NCBI RefSeq assembly: GCF_018143015.1
Contig: NC_054750.1
Span: forward strand, 6,431,501-6,495,500
Reading direction: 5' to 3'
Source of the DNA: Lytechinus variegatus
Lineage: Eukaryota > Echinodermata > Echinoidea > Temnopleuroida > Toxopneustidae
DNA length: 64,000 bases
A model generated the notes under the pieces. That model was not told where the DNA came from and made no database searches. It saw nothing but the letters and a program-made list of their open reading frames with translations. Below, piece after piece: positions 25,101 to 36,985 of this stretch (positions are counted from its first letter, which is position 1; each line of letters begins with the position of its first letter). The translations under genes and the position numbers were made by a program.

Positions 25101-28100
25101 ATACCAGTAACCATGAAGTAATTAATTGCCCGGAACCAAGCAAAACAAAACAATATAACACAAAACAAAACAAAATGAAATAAAATAGAACAAAACGAAA
25201 AAGCAAAACAAAACAAAGGGAATCATCATTCTCATTCTTTAAAATCATAATAAATAAAAGATTCGACTAATAATCCATTTTAATCCAACTTATCTATTTG
25301 ATATGAATGGGTTATCCGGGATGATTAAAATTACACGCTTATTTACGTCAATTCGTCAGATACCGCACGGAAATGTAAACACAGCTGCCACTTTTCCCCC
25401 ATTTTCCCGCCATTTCTCATCACATGATGTTGAATTATATCCACCAATACATACATGTTTGAAATACATATCACACTCGCACATGACCTCAAATCGCACT
25501 TTCCAGGTCCACATAGTAGTATTTTATTTAAAAGGAAACGAGAGTGGTCCCTTGAGCATTGCTGAGTCTTGAGAAAACTGTCCGAGATGATCTTAGACTT
25601 AAAGTAGTTACGTAAATATTGAAATTTTTACCAAGACCAATACCAGGATTCGTAGAATCTTATCCAAGCAAAGATTGCGACTTCATGACCATGTCAATTG
25701 AGAGAACCTCAATATCATCTTGTCAATTCTTTAATTGATACGTATCCTCGAGATCTCGAGAATGGATGTATGATGATGCTGCAACGATGAATATTTTGAG
25801 ACGATTACCTGAAGAGAGACTGGTTATGGTGCGATATTTGTCGAGATTTTGATAATGGTGACCGATGGGTTGCCCAGTTGTGTCAAGAAGTGATAAGATA
25901 ATGAATGATTCAAACGTTTCTCGTATGATGAGAGTGATAAGTTGGTATCAATGCGGGGGAATGAGGAATGCATGGATGAGTGTTTGTGTGGGGGTGTGAT
26001 GCGTGATGGTGTGTGTGCGTGACGTGGGTGAATATGTGCGTGTGTGCGTTGAGCTTCTGTTTAAATGGCAAGCGAGCTAGAATATTTAATGCAATATAAG
26101 AACCATTTTCCCCTCAAGTTAACTCAAATAAAACCATTCGTTTACCAGATGGAATAACAGAACATTCTTTAATTCTTGATTGTTTGATCATGGAGCTTGA
26201 AAGTTATAGGTTCACATACTTTTAACACGATCACAACTTTAGATTTGAAATTTCGTCAAACAACAATTTTGATAGCACGAAACACGTTCTATCGATAGAT
26301 AAACGCCTTTAAACAATAACATTTGGTTGGAATACAGGTTTTAGTAATTAAGAAATGCACGATTCTAGTTCCAACAAACTACTTACAGATTTACTTATAC
26401 AAACAATAATTCATTTTTCCATTGATTCTTGCCATTTCCTTCATCGGTCTTCCTGTGACACTGGATAGATTTTTACCAGTACTCTGGTTATTTACGGGTT
26501 TTTTAGCAGGTATTTTTTTCCAACTTTATTAACTTACGCATACATCTAAATTGATATTACTAGACTAAACACATTTATTAAATTCGTTCGACATTTTAGA
26601 ATAGTTGCGATCGTGATGTAAGCTGTTTGGACTAAGATAACCCTGCTAGAAAGATCACAGTGTCACAAAGTGTTACTTGAAATATTATTCACTCTGTTAA
26701 AATGCTCAAATACAACATTGTGATGTGGACACCTCGACAGTGTGACTGTTCACAGCGTGTTCACATGGTCTACTAAGTGGATGTGTGATTCACACTGTTG
26801 AAATGCTCAAATTTAACAGTGTGAAGGTGATTTCACACTGTGTTCCACACTGTGAACACACTGTGGTGTAGGACACTTTGTTCTTTCCAGTAGCCTTGGG
26901 GAAGATCCCGGGGGGAGATTATATTCCTTTTTACATACTGTATATAGGAAAGATGCCACTTATTCCGGTAAAGAGTTCCGTTTGGCGAGATGCTATATAG
27001 ATCTGTACCTCGTCACCAAAACTCGTCACCCTTCTGAACTCTTGACTGACCTCTCAATTTTGACATTTCTTTCCTTTTCAGGAACATGTTTCCAGAGAAC
27101 ATCGTTGAGGCATGCTTTAGAACGGTAATTATAGAATCTTTATAACATTATTCACTCAACCCTGGAGACCTGGACCTGACGTCGCGCTGATTGGACCTAA
27201 CCAAGCTTTCTGAAGATGGCCAGAAAGAAACTGGATGGACAATTTTTTTTCATCTATTCATATTTTCTATACCCCAAGAAACATCATGACATGTCTACCG
27301 GTGATGTGATTCATTGATTGATTTACTGATTGACTGATGGATTGATCGCTTGACTGATCGACTGGATGATAAATGAACTGATTGATAGATTGATTGATTT
27401 ACTGTTTGACTGATTGACTGGATGAGTAATAGACTGATTGATTGGTTGAATGATTGATTGATTGATTGACTGGTCGATTGGTTGATTACTTGGTTTATTG
27501 ATTGATTGATTTATTGATTGTCTGATTGATCAATGGATGGATGGTTGTTTCGCATTAGTGAAGTAATGAAGGGATGATTGATTATTTGCTTTATTTATTT
27601 TATTCGTTTCTTAGATTGAAAGGATGAATTGGAGAATGGACAGAAGATTGAAAGTGCGTTTTGTCCTAAATATTTCAAACATAACAACGCGAAGACAGTT
27701 AATCTATCACTGAAATATGATATTTCTGACGATCAAAATGTTTTGATATTTTATTATAGCCCAGTAAATTGGATAATTGAAACTGTCAAGGTTTAATTGA
27801 TTCATTGCCAGTTTTTTGTTTGAGACAAAGCCTTCTATTCTTTGACTAATCGGATTGCATCGTTGTATCTTAATTCAGTTTAAAACAGCTGCCATCAAGA
27901 CAGTGGTGCCAGTTCCTTCTCTGACCACTGGGGACTTCTTCAATTTAACCTTGATGTCAGGACTGACCATTCACCAATCAATGGGCTTCATCAACGGAAC
28001 CTTACAGACCATTGGGCAGAAGACCATGGATTTCAGGTCAATGGCCCTTGACGCCAAAACCGTCACCGATGACATGGATATGTTTCTACAAGATATGGAC

Positions 28101-30623
28101 AGTACCTACACGTTCTTGATGGAAGCCAAAGGCAACAATTCTGCATGGAACACAAGTCGAGTGAATGATCTTCTTGAAGATTTCTCAAACCATATAGAAG
28201 ATCTAAGAGCCGCTGTGGATGGCCTTCCATCGACGGGACAGCTGGATGAAATGGACATGACACAGCTGGGTAACATGACCGGAATGGTACTGTGGGCAGC
28301 GGGTGAAACGGTAACGGACTTGTTATCAAGCCTAAAGACGCTTGATAATGTAGATATACCCACCTTAAACGCAACGTCCCATGCTCTTCACTTGATCATT
28401 TCTTCCATGAATGATGTGGTGTACATGGTCGAACCGCTTCATCTAAGCTCGCTTATCCATACAACAAACGCAGATGTTGTAAGTTTAGTTGATATCATCG
28501 CAATGTTCCAACCTAATGACATAGAACTCACCAGAAAGGTTCACATCATGAATGTCAACTTGATCAACCTTGTCCTAGCCACAATGCAGGACCTTCAGGG
28601 CAGTGACCGCCTTGAGCTCACCCACGTCTCCCAATCCATGCAGAAACTGTCCACGAACCTGGTCTACCTGATGGACATGACCGAAGACGTGTATACCTTG
28701 GACTTCCTCAACCAGATCAGCACACTCCTGCATGACATGAGTGGCGCCCTCAAACACCTGTCCATGGTACTATACTCGCCGCGTACGCTCAAGATGGACT
28801 CGCTTTTGCAGCTCAACCAGATCATCGCGCAGATGAATGAGGTGGTGAACACCATGTCTGCAGTTCTAGAAGAGAGTACGGATTACACTATCTGGTACAG
28901 GGGAAACACCACCGAGACTGTCGAGACTGTCTGGGAAGGAACCTACGTCTACAGTATGAATATCCTTGGGCTTGTCGTCTTCTCCATCGCTTTCGGGGTC
29001 GTCGTTGGTCGCATGGGTGACGATGGAAAAGTTGTCATCAGCTTCTTTTCTGCTACCAATGATGCCATCATGAAACTGGTCATGATCATTATGTGGTAAG
29101 AAATTGTGAGATTCTTCATTTTCTAAATACGACAATGTCCTTATTCCATAAATTCATTTCTATAGATCAGATTTCTCATTTTACCCTCAACTCTTTTACC
29201 TATTCTGACATGCGTTTAGAAACATACACTCTGATGTGCTCCTACTCCGGTTTTGTAGCATCTTTTTTTAAAATCAATAGTTGATACCTATTTTAATGCC
29301 TGACTATTAACATTGTCCCTATAATCTCAATAATTTCTGGGCCTTGCAAAGTAAAAAAAAATAATTTATATTGCAACGAAATGTTTTTAAAATTGTCGTT
29401 TTTTATGCGACACATCCCTGATCATAAGAGTTTGAATTCCACTCAGTCACTGAGGCAACGGACAAAGCCGGTCAGTGACGGTTCCGTGGCCATCCGTACC
29501 GGTCTTTACAGAAACAAAAATGGATAACAGCTTTCTTCCGGGATACTAAGATCTAACGGATATTACGATTAACTACGGTTGTATTACGACAGTGCTGCGG
29601 TCCCTTAACTAACCACCATTGAAGACTTTTTACACATAGACGCATTTATTGACAAGATTCAACCGATAAATATTTGTTAAAAAAATATGCTTAATCAAAA
29701 CAGAAGATTGGTCCCCGACTATGGTCAAACGACATATATACAATTTTTCGTCAGCTCTTAAACTTAATGACGAATCTGTTCCTTTTGTTAACCAATTCTC
29801 GGCAAAGATATCCGAGCCATTCTTTGGCATTTGATGGGCATTTTCAATACGTTTACCGTCTTCTTGAACCCCCGGAGTGAAAACTCCCAAAGGACCGTCG
29901 ATCATGACCATATTTTTCCGCTACTCTAGAATGAAAAAGAGGCCTATATAATCTATTGATATTTACTCTTTTCCTCATTTCCATAACTATACCTATTCTC
30001 TCTCAGGTATGCTCCTATCGGTATCCTCTTTCTCATCACCGGAAGCATGGTCGGGGTGGAAGACTGGGCCGAGATCTTCACTCAGCTAGGTCTTTACATG
30101 GCTACAGTACTATCTGGACTCGCTATCCATGGAATCATCATCCTACCTCTTCTTTACTTTGCCGTCGTCAGGAAAAACCCGTATAAGTTCCTCAGTGGGG
30201 TCACCCAGGCTCTCTTTACAGCTCTAGGGACATCGTCAAGGTAAGCTAGTCCTACTCATGATTTCATTTCTATATTCATTATCTATCGTCGCATTTGTAT
30301 GTACCCTCGCTTTCCGTTTATATATTGCTCTATTTTCACGATACATTACACATTACACACATGTAAAGAAGTGAGTGTTTATTGACATGATTTTTAATTT
30401 TTTTATCAGGTACGATAATGTATTTACATGTCGAGAATATTTTTTTCTTACAAACTCTACCATGACTCGAAACAAAACCGCCATAGGGCAGGCTTGGTTG
30501 GTGGGACCTTGAGACAGAGACATAAAAATGATGCCAGAAATACTGCATCACTATTGTCACCATTTATAGGACAATGCCTGAACCGCTAGATAGGCCTATC
30601 GTGATATCGTATATACCTACGTG

Positions 30624-30697
<74 letters not shown>

Positions 30698-32592
30698 AAT
30701 GGATAAAAAAGATTTAAGATGCATTCAGTGATAGAATTAACGATGATTTATAATGAATATATTTTTTCTGTCGTCCATAGTTCAGCAACCCTACCAGTAA
30801 CAACCCGATGCTTAGAGGAAGGTCTCGGGGTAGATCCCCGTGTTGTTAGGTTTGTACTTCCGGTCGGTGCGACGATCAACATGGACGGCACAGCTCTTTA
30901 CGAAGGAGTAGCAGCCATCTTTATTGCCCAAGTAAACAATATTCCACTAAGTTTTGCTGATCTCGTAACAATAAGGTAAGAAAATTGACTTGTTTTCCCC
31001 TAGTCTCATCATATTCTCGCGCACAATATCTCATTTTCGTGTTTTTTTATTGATTTTTACATGTCCATTTATTATTCTATTCCTTTTAGAATTCAAATGA
31101 CTCTGTAGCAATAATTTATTTATGTATACATTTTGGTTCATACTTTTTATGCAAATCTGTTGGTTTATATTTGTTTTATACTATTGATATGAATATAGTA
31201 GGAGTAGTTGCACTGTACAAGCTCCGCTTTTTATCAGCCTCCTCCATGCCCAACCCGTTTATTATGATTATCTTGATTGCAATGTACATATAAATTGCCT
31301 TTGTTTTATTTCTTACATTATGTGTCAAGATGTATGGAACAAACCATACTGTAAATGTTGGAAATGGAAATGTACGAAATGAAATGAATTGAAATGTAAC
31401 AAAAATCGTACTTCTATTATAGAAATTCTAGTTTATCGGTGTAACACTAACAAGGCCCGACTTACAATCAGCTCACGAAATCGAATAATGCCATCCATCC
31501 TTGCTAATTTTTGCTGATTGTCGCAAGAAAAAATACTTCAGAATATTGTAAGTTCTGTGCAACAGTTAAATAAAATCAATTAATACCACTTTATCCACTC
31601 ATTTGAACAAAATTTGGTCTATCTCCCCTCTTTCGTTTTATTCTGACATGCCCTAGAACAAAACAGGGCAGACGATTATTTGCGATAGCAATAATCTATC
31701 CCTCTATCAACTACCTCGATCCTTAAATTCTGAATGTGCCTTTTTGTCAGGTCTGCTTTACAACATAATAAAGCAATTATATCTATCTTGTGATTTAATT
31801 TTAAATACTACTTTAAAAATGAGAAAACAGTTTTATTTCAATCTTGTGACTTCGGTTTAATTTCAACATTGCAATATAAGAATAAGAATCTTACAAAATT
31901 AAAAAACGTTATACATGTATTTTCTTTCTTCATTTTAGTTTAACTGCGACTTTCGCGAGTATCGGAGCAGCAGGTATTCCCCAAGCCGGACTCGTTACCC
32001 TCGTCATCGTCCTAACCGCAGTCGGCCTACCGACAGACGATGTTGCACTCATCCTTGCCGTCGATTTCATCCTGTAAATGCACACTCATTCATAATCTGT
32101 GTTTTACTTGTCATTTTGGTAATATTAATAGTTATACTTGCTTATGTAGCGCTTGACTCTTTCGAAGTCTTCTTCTTCCTCCTCTTCTTCTTCACAATCT
32201 CCTCCTCCTTCGTCTTTTTCGTCTTGTCTTCTCCTCCTCCTTATTGTTCTTCTTCTTCTAATCAGTTTTTATGAATTTAGGAATAGCCATGGAGCCGAGC
32301 CTCTCGGAAGATCATAACTGCATTATTTTTCAACATTCCTTTCATTTATTTTTCTTTATGCTACAGTGATCGATTCCGAACGATGGTTAACGTCGAGGGA
32401 GACTCCTACGGTGCCGGGATCGTCGCGAAGCTTTCGAAGAAAGACCTCGAGAAAACAGACGAGATGGACGCTCTTGAAAATGCCGAAGTCACATTCAACG
32501 GAAAGAAAAATAAGGACAGAAAAGATAGCGATGTGCATGCCTACACAAACGGTACCTATTCGCATCACGATGAAAGTAATACAGCTCTTTAA
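18533..32592 (+). CDS. SLC1-family excitatory amino acid transporter, copy B, with giant extracellular loop (complete)
   Basis: Seven coding exons (18533-19149, 27082-27124, 27879-29095, 30007-30240, 30781-30975, 31939-32073, 32367-32592) sum to 2667 nt, exactly 889 codons including the stop, so the model is phase-consistent. The 888-residue product is far longer than the roughly 520-570 usual for EAATs. Order: an acidic cytoplasmic N-terminus of about 78 residues; TM1 (79-102), TM2 (about 111-141, with [20 protein letters not shown]) and TM3 (about 153-176); the [12 protein letters not shown] segment; an extracellular 4b-4c insertion (about residues 228-573); then [55 protein letters not shown] and LDRFRTMVN. 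The substrate Asp and Arg of TM8 are present, so the predicted role is Na+-driven uptake of glutamate/aspartate. The tail ends NTAL, a class I PDZ ligand. The start ATG has a purine at -3 and G at +4. Poly(A) candidates AATAAA lie at 33106 and 33482. Confidence 0.94.
19570..20770 (+). mobile_element. Degenerate LINE reverse transcriptase, plus strand
   Basis: Broken frames carry [34 protein letters not shown], then [35 protein letters not shown], and [20 protein letters not shown], the RT core of a non-LTR element, with the catalytic box region degraded. The linker resembles that of the minus-strand fragment at 17375-18128, so they look like one family. Confidence 0.85.
21180..21340 (+). repeat. 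(GAT)n imperfect microsatellite
   Basis: GATGATGATG-type repeats are mixed with GAC and GGT units. They create Asp/Met open frames without coding meaning. Confidence 0.85.
26642..26895. mobile_element. Palindromic MITE with CACACTGT repeats
   Basis: Inverted ends (CCTGCTAGAAAGATCA; complement of right end GGCTACTGGAAAGAACA) bound a body of CACAGTGT/ACACTGTG repeats. Confidence 0.7.
27082..27124 (+). CDS. Copy B exon 2: 43-nt micro-exon encoding [14 protein letters not shown]
   Basis: The micro-exon lies between TTTTCAG and GTAATT, phase 2 in and phase 0 out. Its residues match the family motif (R/N)MFPxNxVEACF that precedes the extracellular 4b-4c loop. The phase fit to both neighbours makes the call secure despite its size. 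Confidence 0.92.
27300..27540 (+). repeat. (GATT)n minisatellite
   Basis: About 240 bp of GATTGATTGACTG variants in the 0.75-kb intron between the micro-exon and the giant-loop exon of copy B. Confidence 0.9.
27879..29095 (+). CDS. Copy B exon 3: giant extracellular loop plus TM4c-5
   Basis: The 1217-nt exon starts [14 protein letters not shown] after TTCAG and ends at GTAAGA (29096). About the first 350 residues have no transporter counterpart I know of. They contain seven N-glycosylation sequons (NLT, NGT, NNS, NTS, NMT, NAT, NTT), no cysteine, and long amphipathic stretches such as [27 protein letters not shown] and [18 protein letters not shown], suggesting an all-helical extracellular domain. 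The exon returns to the canonical transporter at [16 protein letters not shown]. Confidence 0.93.
29632..29890 (+). mobile_element. MITE, family M1 copy 3 (intron of copy B)
   Basis: It shares ATTTGATGGGCATTTTCAA and CAATTTTTCGTC-type stretches and overall order with copy 1. It lies in the copy B intron that corresponds to the copy A intron carrying copy 1, in the same orientation. Confidence 0.6.
30007..30240 (+). CDS. Copy B exon 4: TM5-TM6 region
   Basis: It encodes [20 protein letters not shown], then [15 protein letters not shown] and [10 protein letters not shown]. It is 234 nt, with the same length and phases as copy A 4010-4243. Confidence 0.94.
30618..30697 (+). repeat. (AT)n microsatellite in copy B intron
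   Basis: About 70 bp of AT dinucleotides lie 85 bp upstream of exon 30781-30975, close to where the branch point would be. Confidence 0.95.
30781..30975 (+). CDS. Copy B exon 5: HP1 and TM7
   Basis: It encodes [38 protein letters not shown] and [10 protein letters not shown]. It is 195 nt, identical in length and phase to copy A 9547-9741. The acceptor CCATAG follows a 540-nt intron that carries an (AT)n run. Confidence 0.95.
31939..32073 (+). CDS. Copy B exon 6: HP2 region
   Basis: It encodes [20 protein letters not shown] and [16 protein letters not shown]. It is 135 nt, between ATTTTAG and GTAAAT, with phase matched to both neighbours. Confidence 0.94.
32367..32592 (+). CDS. Copy B terminal exon: TM8 end and cytoplasmic tail
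   Basis: It encodes [20 protein letters not shown], then a charged tail (Lys/Asp/Glu-rich) of about 50 residues ending ESNTAL and a stop at 32590-32592. NTAL is a possible PDZ ligand. The tail is not similar to the copy A tail outside the first 25 residues. Confidence 0.93.
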
Positions 32593-33105
32593 TTCAGACT
32601 TTATTCATTCTAAGATAACTGCCATCTTTCTCTTCTGTTGTTGCTGATCAACGTCATCGGAGAAGCCACGTACAATGTATTGGTCTCATCGCTGGATTAT
32701 CATTATGATTTCCTGTATTGATAAGAACACTTGACTATGTAGCATATAACCATATATTATACTGAAATGATATATGAATATATGATATATAAAACATATG
32801 TTTTGGTTCTTGATGTGCACAACAGTTTCATGTTCTTCGCCAAGGAAAAAAATCGAACTACATGAACTCAAGTTAGAATTATTATACTTTTTTTTACTAA
32901 AAACACAAATAGAGTCTATGATTGCTCAAACATTGCAATGCAAACACAATGCAGACATATTCTATGTTTCCTCAGCTTGATATTTTGCTTGTATTTTTCA
33001 AACAACAATGGATAGCTGCCACCAAAATAGTAATCAATGTAAAAAAAATATTTCATGAGGCTGAATGTCCATTGTAAGCCTCCTTTGAAAAAAAAATAAT
33101 CATGT

Positions 33106-33487
33106 AATAAAATTAATACCTTCCATATATCCACTGCAAATTTGAATTAGCAAATAACATAAATGTACACCTAAAGTAACATTTTGATATTTTGGTTAGT
33201 CTCTTTACCATCAAAGACATTAATTTTTAAGTTGTGTAGCCATCTTGCATATCAAAAAGATTAAATTGCATTTTTCATTCGGGGGATGGCAATTAAAATG
33301 TGCGCTATATCTGTGAATGAGGACTGTCTTGTATGTCATTCAGCCCGACATCCAGAGAAAATCAATTATTAAATTAAATATATATTTTTCCAAAAGTGAG
33401 TACTAATTTCTTCCATATTTTCGATGGATATAACAGTATTGATGTATAGAATTATTGATCAAATGCCGATTTGCAATATTCAATAAA
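33106..33487 (+). terminator. Candidate poly(A) signals of copy B
   Basis: AATAAA lies at 33106-33111 (about 515 bp after the stop) and 33482-33487 (about 890 bp). Either would give an ordinary 3' UTR; transcripts are needed to choose. Confidence 0.4.
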
Positions 33488-34767
33488 TCCACCAATCAAT
33501 CGATTGATCAATCGATCGACCAATCAACTAATCAAGCAATATATCAATCTAAATCTAAGTATATGAATCGAACAATTCACATTATGAAAAGTTTCTTAAC
33601 GAGATAACATCATTTGCCTGAAAACGATATGATGTATTTCATTTCTTTAAAAAAAATCAACTACTAGTATATGATATCGATGTAATTTTTACATGGCACA
33701 GACCAGTACTGACCAGCTTAAATAATGCTTTCTGTCGAAAATTTTATTGTCTCCAATTATAAAGCACGAAATTGTGACTTTATGAAACACAGTGCGACGC
33801 ATCAACAAACACCGAAGTCACCATATTTACTTTAGCTTTGAGTCTACTGTCCTATCTTGAAACTAGGGCTACTTTACGAGATAAGATGACATCGACAATA
33901 AATTGACAGTATTAAATTCTGTCCAAGGTTCACCATTGTAATCATATTAAATTGTCTTCTTTACAATGGGTAAAGAATAATAGACAGTATAATATCATCA
34001 CACAGTAAACGTGTCAAACGGATCTTTATGGCTCCCCTTGTACATTTTGATTGCACTGCAAAAAACAACAACTGTATCTGCAGTATGATATTTTTTCCAC
34101 TGCAAAGTAATAATTATTTATTTTATATAATTACATTGATATAATTTTTACGAAAAATACATTGTGATAACTACGGTATTCTACTGTCGAGTTATTATTA
34201 TTATTATTTTTTTTTACAGTACTTGAGGTTTTATTTGGGAAATAAAATGTTAAGGGAGGGATCTGTAGAAGTGGTGACGCGAGATTATAGGAACTCATTT
34301 ATATTCCAAAGATCTGGAATTATTGATGGAGTAAAAATACATATTTAATTTACCCACAAAAGGTGACAAATTTAACCTACATTAAATCTCATTTAAAATC
34401 CTTCCATGAAGAGTTCATATTTTCATTCTTTGTCCGTGTAGTTCTTTCAATTGTTATTGCGGGTAAAAGTACAAGGTATTTTTTGTCCCAATGTGATGAT
34501 TGTAAAACATCAAACTACTAACTTCAAATCACTCTGTCTTACAATAATTATTCGTAATTAGAATAAATGGCAACAAATGGGACAATGTGCCGTTTATCTA
34601 ACATTTTTTGGGTGGATTTGTTTTTTTTTTTAAATGATCACCTGATTCTGCTACTCGAGTTGCCTTTTAATTTTTAGTCTCAAATCAAGCATTTGTCAGA
34701 TTTTTATTGTTCCAATATTGATATATAGACCTTTATTGAAACCCGATTGCTTTTCAATCAAATTTGA

Positions 34768-35030
34768 GTTAAAGGGGGAGTGAACTGTGTGTCAGCTCTC
34801 ATTGACTGTGTGTTGCAAATACATGGTTTTAAAATATATGTTTTCAGATATCTATAAATTTACCAATTATTGTATGGAGAAACTAAAATGTTTTGAGAGG
34901 AACAGTAATTGTTTTGCTACTTGGTAGCATGATTATTGCAGTATAAATGTATTTAGTAATTATTTAGTATGTTATCATTCAAGTGGGTCTATATTACTAG
35001 ACTATACACTAGGGTCAGGAAACTGGCCAG
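34768..35030 (+). repeat. Dispersed repeat R1, copy 1
   Basis: It shares with 37231-37480 the start AAGGGGGAG, a middle GTTTTGAG then GCTTTGCTA-type stretch, and CATTCAAGTGGGTCTATATTA near the end. It is about 250 bp, same orientation, no coding content. Confidence 0.65.
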
Positions 35031-35747
35031 GTATGAGTAGTTGAGTACTCGAGATGGTGCTATCTAAACTGTTTGTAAGCAGACGTATAGTGTGTAGTGC
35101 CAAAAAATAAAAATCAGTTAGAATACACCAAAGTTGTTGCCCGTTGCAATGATCCTCGTCTTGTTGGGGATCCTTCTTATTTTCTAAGGGTTATTTTCTC
35201 TTTTTTCCACCCCCCAAATAAATATATTTTTCTGTCAAGGAAACTGCAATATCAACTCGATTCGCAGAAACATTCTTTATATTTTGTTTAAAGTCGTAAA
35301 GGCTTGATTCTTTTTTGTTAATAGCATTCATATAATTCCTGTAAATATTGTATAGTATCATTCTCATGTACATAGTAATATATATTTCATTATCCACTGC
35401 ATGTATCCAAATTCTATATATTTTTTTTTCGTTCAAGTCCAGATTATACCACGAAATGGATGAATAGTGATCTAGTTTACCAGCGCAATGCTGGCTCTTC
35501 TTTTCTAATCGCTAAATGTATAATGACAGAGTTACTACATATTTCTTTGTGTGAAACGAAACCCCTGTTTTGCAATATGCCCTTCTATCTCAATATGATC
35601 TTGTCCTTTTAGGACCAAAATTTTTGTTTTTCTACATTTTGCGTCGTGTCTGTCTTCGAGTATTGTTCTTATGCAGCAACAATATCATTAAAAGTGTGTA
35701 GATGTCTTGTATCTGAAAGAAAGTGACCAAAATAATTTTCTTCGCCT

Positions 35748-36159
35748 TAAGGCGACCGCACACCTTACGACTGGTCTGCGACCCGATTTCAGAATAAAAT
35801 GTAGTAGAATTTGATGCTAATATTGGAATATTTTACTGTGTAATGTTCTAAATCATCGTACGAATACATATGATCAAAATTGTGACTATGCTATCATCCT
35901 TCTTAGAATAAAAGCGAATTTAATATCTAGTCGTAATGACGTCATAGCAGTCGTAAGATTGGCTACGATTTGAAAATAATTTGGACTTTACTCCAAAATA
36001 AGGGCTTGCAATCTTTTAAAATGGTTATAATATTATTATTTCAATTAATTTTAACCTCAAATGAAATAATACGTTCCATTCCCATCTTCAAAAAATGAGC
36101 AAAATGCGATTTGTTCCAAAATCGGATCGCGAACAGTCGTAAGGTGTGCGATGGCCTTT
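35748..36159. mobile_element. Inverted-repeat MITE (GCACACCTTACGACTG ends)
   Basis: The left end AAGGCGACCGCACACCTTAC, continuing GACTG, pairs with CAGTCGTAAGGTGTGCGATG, continuing GCCTT, at the right. It is about 410 bp and non-coding. Confidence 0.85.
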
Positions 36160-36774
36160 AGCTATACAGTTTTGTCTCGTCTCACTCGTTTTGATAAGCG
36201 CTCTTTGGGCCTTTTCACACGTGAATCTTGAATCATCATTGTAATGATGATTGCAATTCGTATTTAGAATCATCGGGCTTTTCACACGCCAACTCGGAAA
36301 CTGCGATTTGAGTGAAACATAACTTGAATTCACCTCCGGAGTAGGATTTGAATTCGTGATTGTGATTAGCGTTCGTGATTCTAATCATCTTGTTGGTAAT
36401 TGTGTTCCTTTCTCGAAGTTGCTATTATTATTTTTTAGAACTTTCGGTATGAACATTCTGTATTTTGTAGTTAACAAGAGTTTATTTCTGTTCAACTTAA
36501 GAAGTTTGACTTTTGACATTTGAAGCTCCGAGTTCGCACAAAATGCATGTCTTCTCGTACATGGAGTCAATTTATTTCTGCATTTATCTGGAGCTGTATA
36601 TTTTTTATATTATGTGCATTGTAAATTTGTATAAAAGAAAGTAAATAAATAATGAAGTAAAAAGAAGAGTCTGAGTCCAGTTTTTATTTTGTATGAATGA
36701 TGTACAGAAGTTAATTATTATGATGTTTGTGCCGTGGTATTGATGATAGAAATGCCCATAACGATTCTAACAAT

Positions 36775-36853
36775 ATTATGATGATGACGACGATGATAAT
36801 GTTGATGATGATGATGATGGTGGTGGTGATGATGATGATGAAGATGATGATGG

Positions 36854-36884
<31 letters not shown>

Positions 36885-36985
36885 GACGACGATAATGATG
36901 ATGATGATGTCGACGACGACGACGAAGATAATGATGATGATGATGGTGACGATGATGATTATGATGATGATGATAATGTGGAATG
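36775..36985 (+). repeat. (GAT)n microsatellite
   Basis: About 200 bp of GATGAT with GAC/GGT variants. It produces poly-Met and poly-His open frames on the two strands, which are not genes. Confidence 0.95.

Larger units (their letters stand above)
19150..27081. other. Large first intron of transporter copy B
   Basis: It is 7.9 kb. It contains a LINE RT fragment (19570-20770), GAT repeats (21180-21340), a LINE/SINE tail with GGGATCCACTAAAAAGCA (23190-23410), a weak LINE-like scrap (24760-25020, with [15 protein letters not shown] in one frame), an AAAAC simple repeat (25138-25215) and a palindromic MITE (26642-26895). No other exon is evident. Confidence 0.5.
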
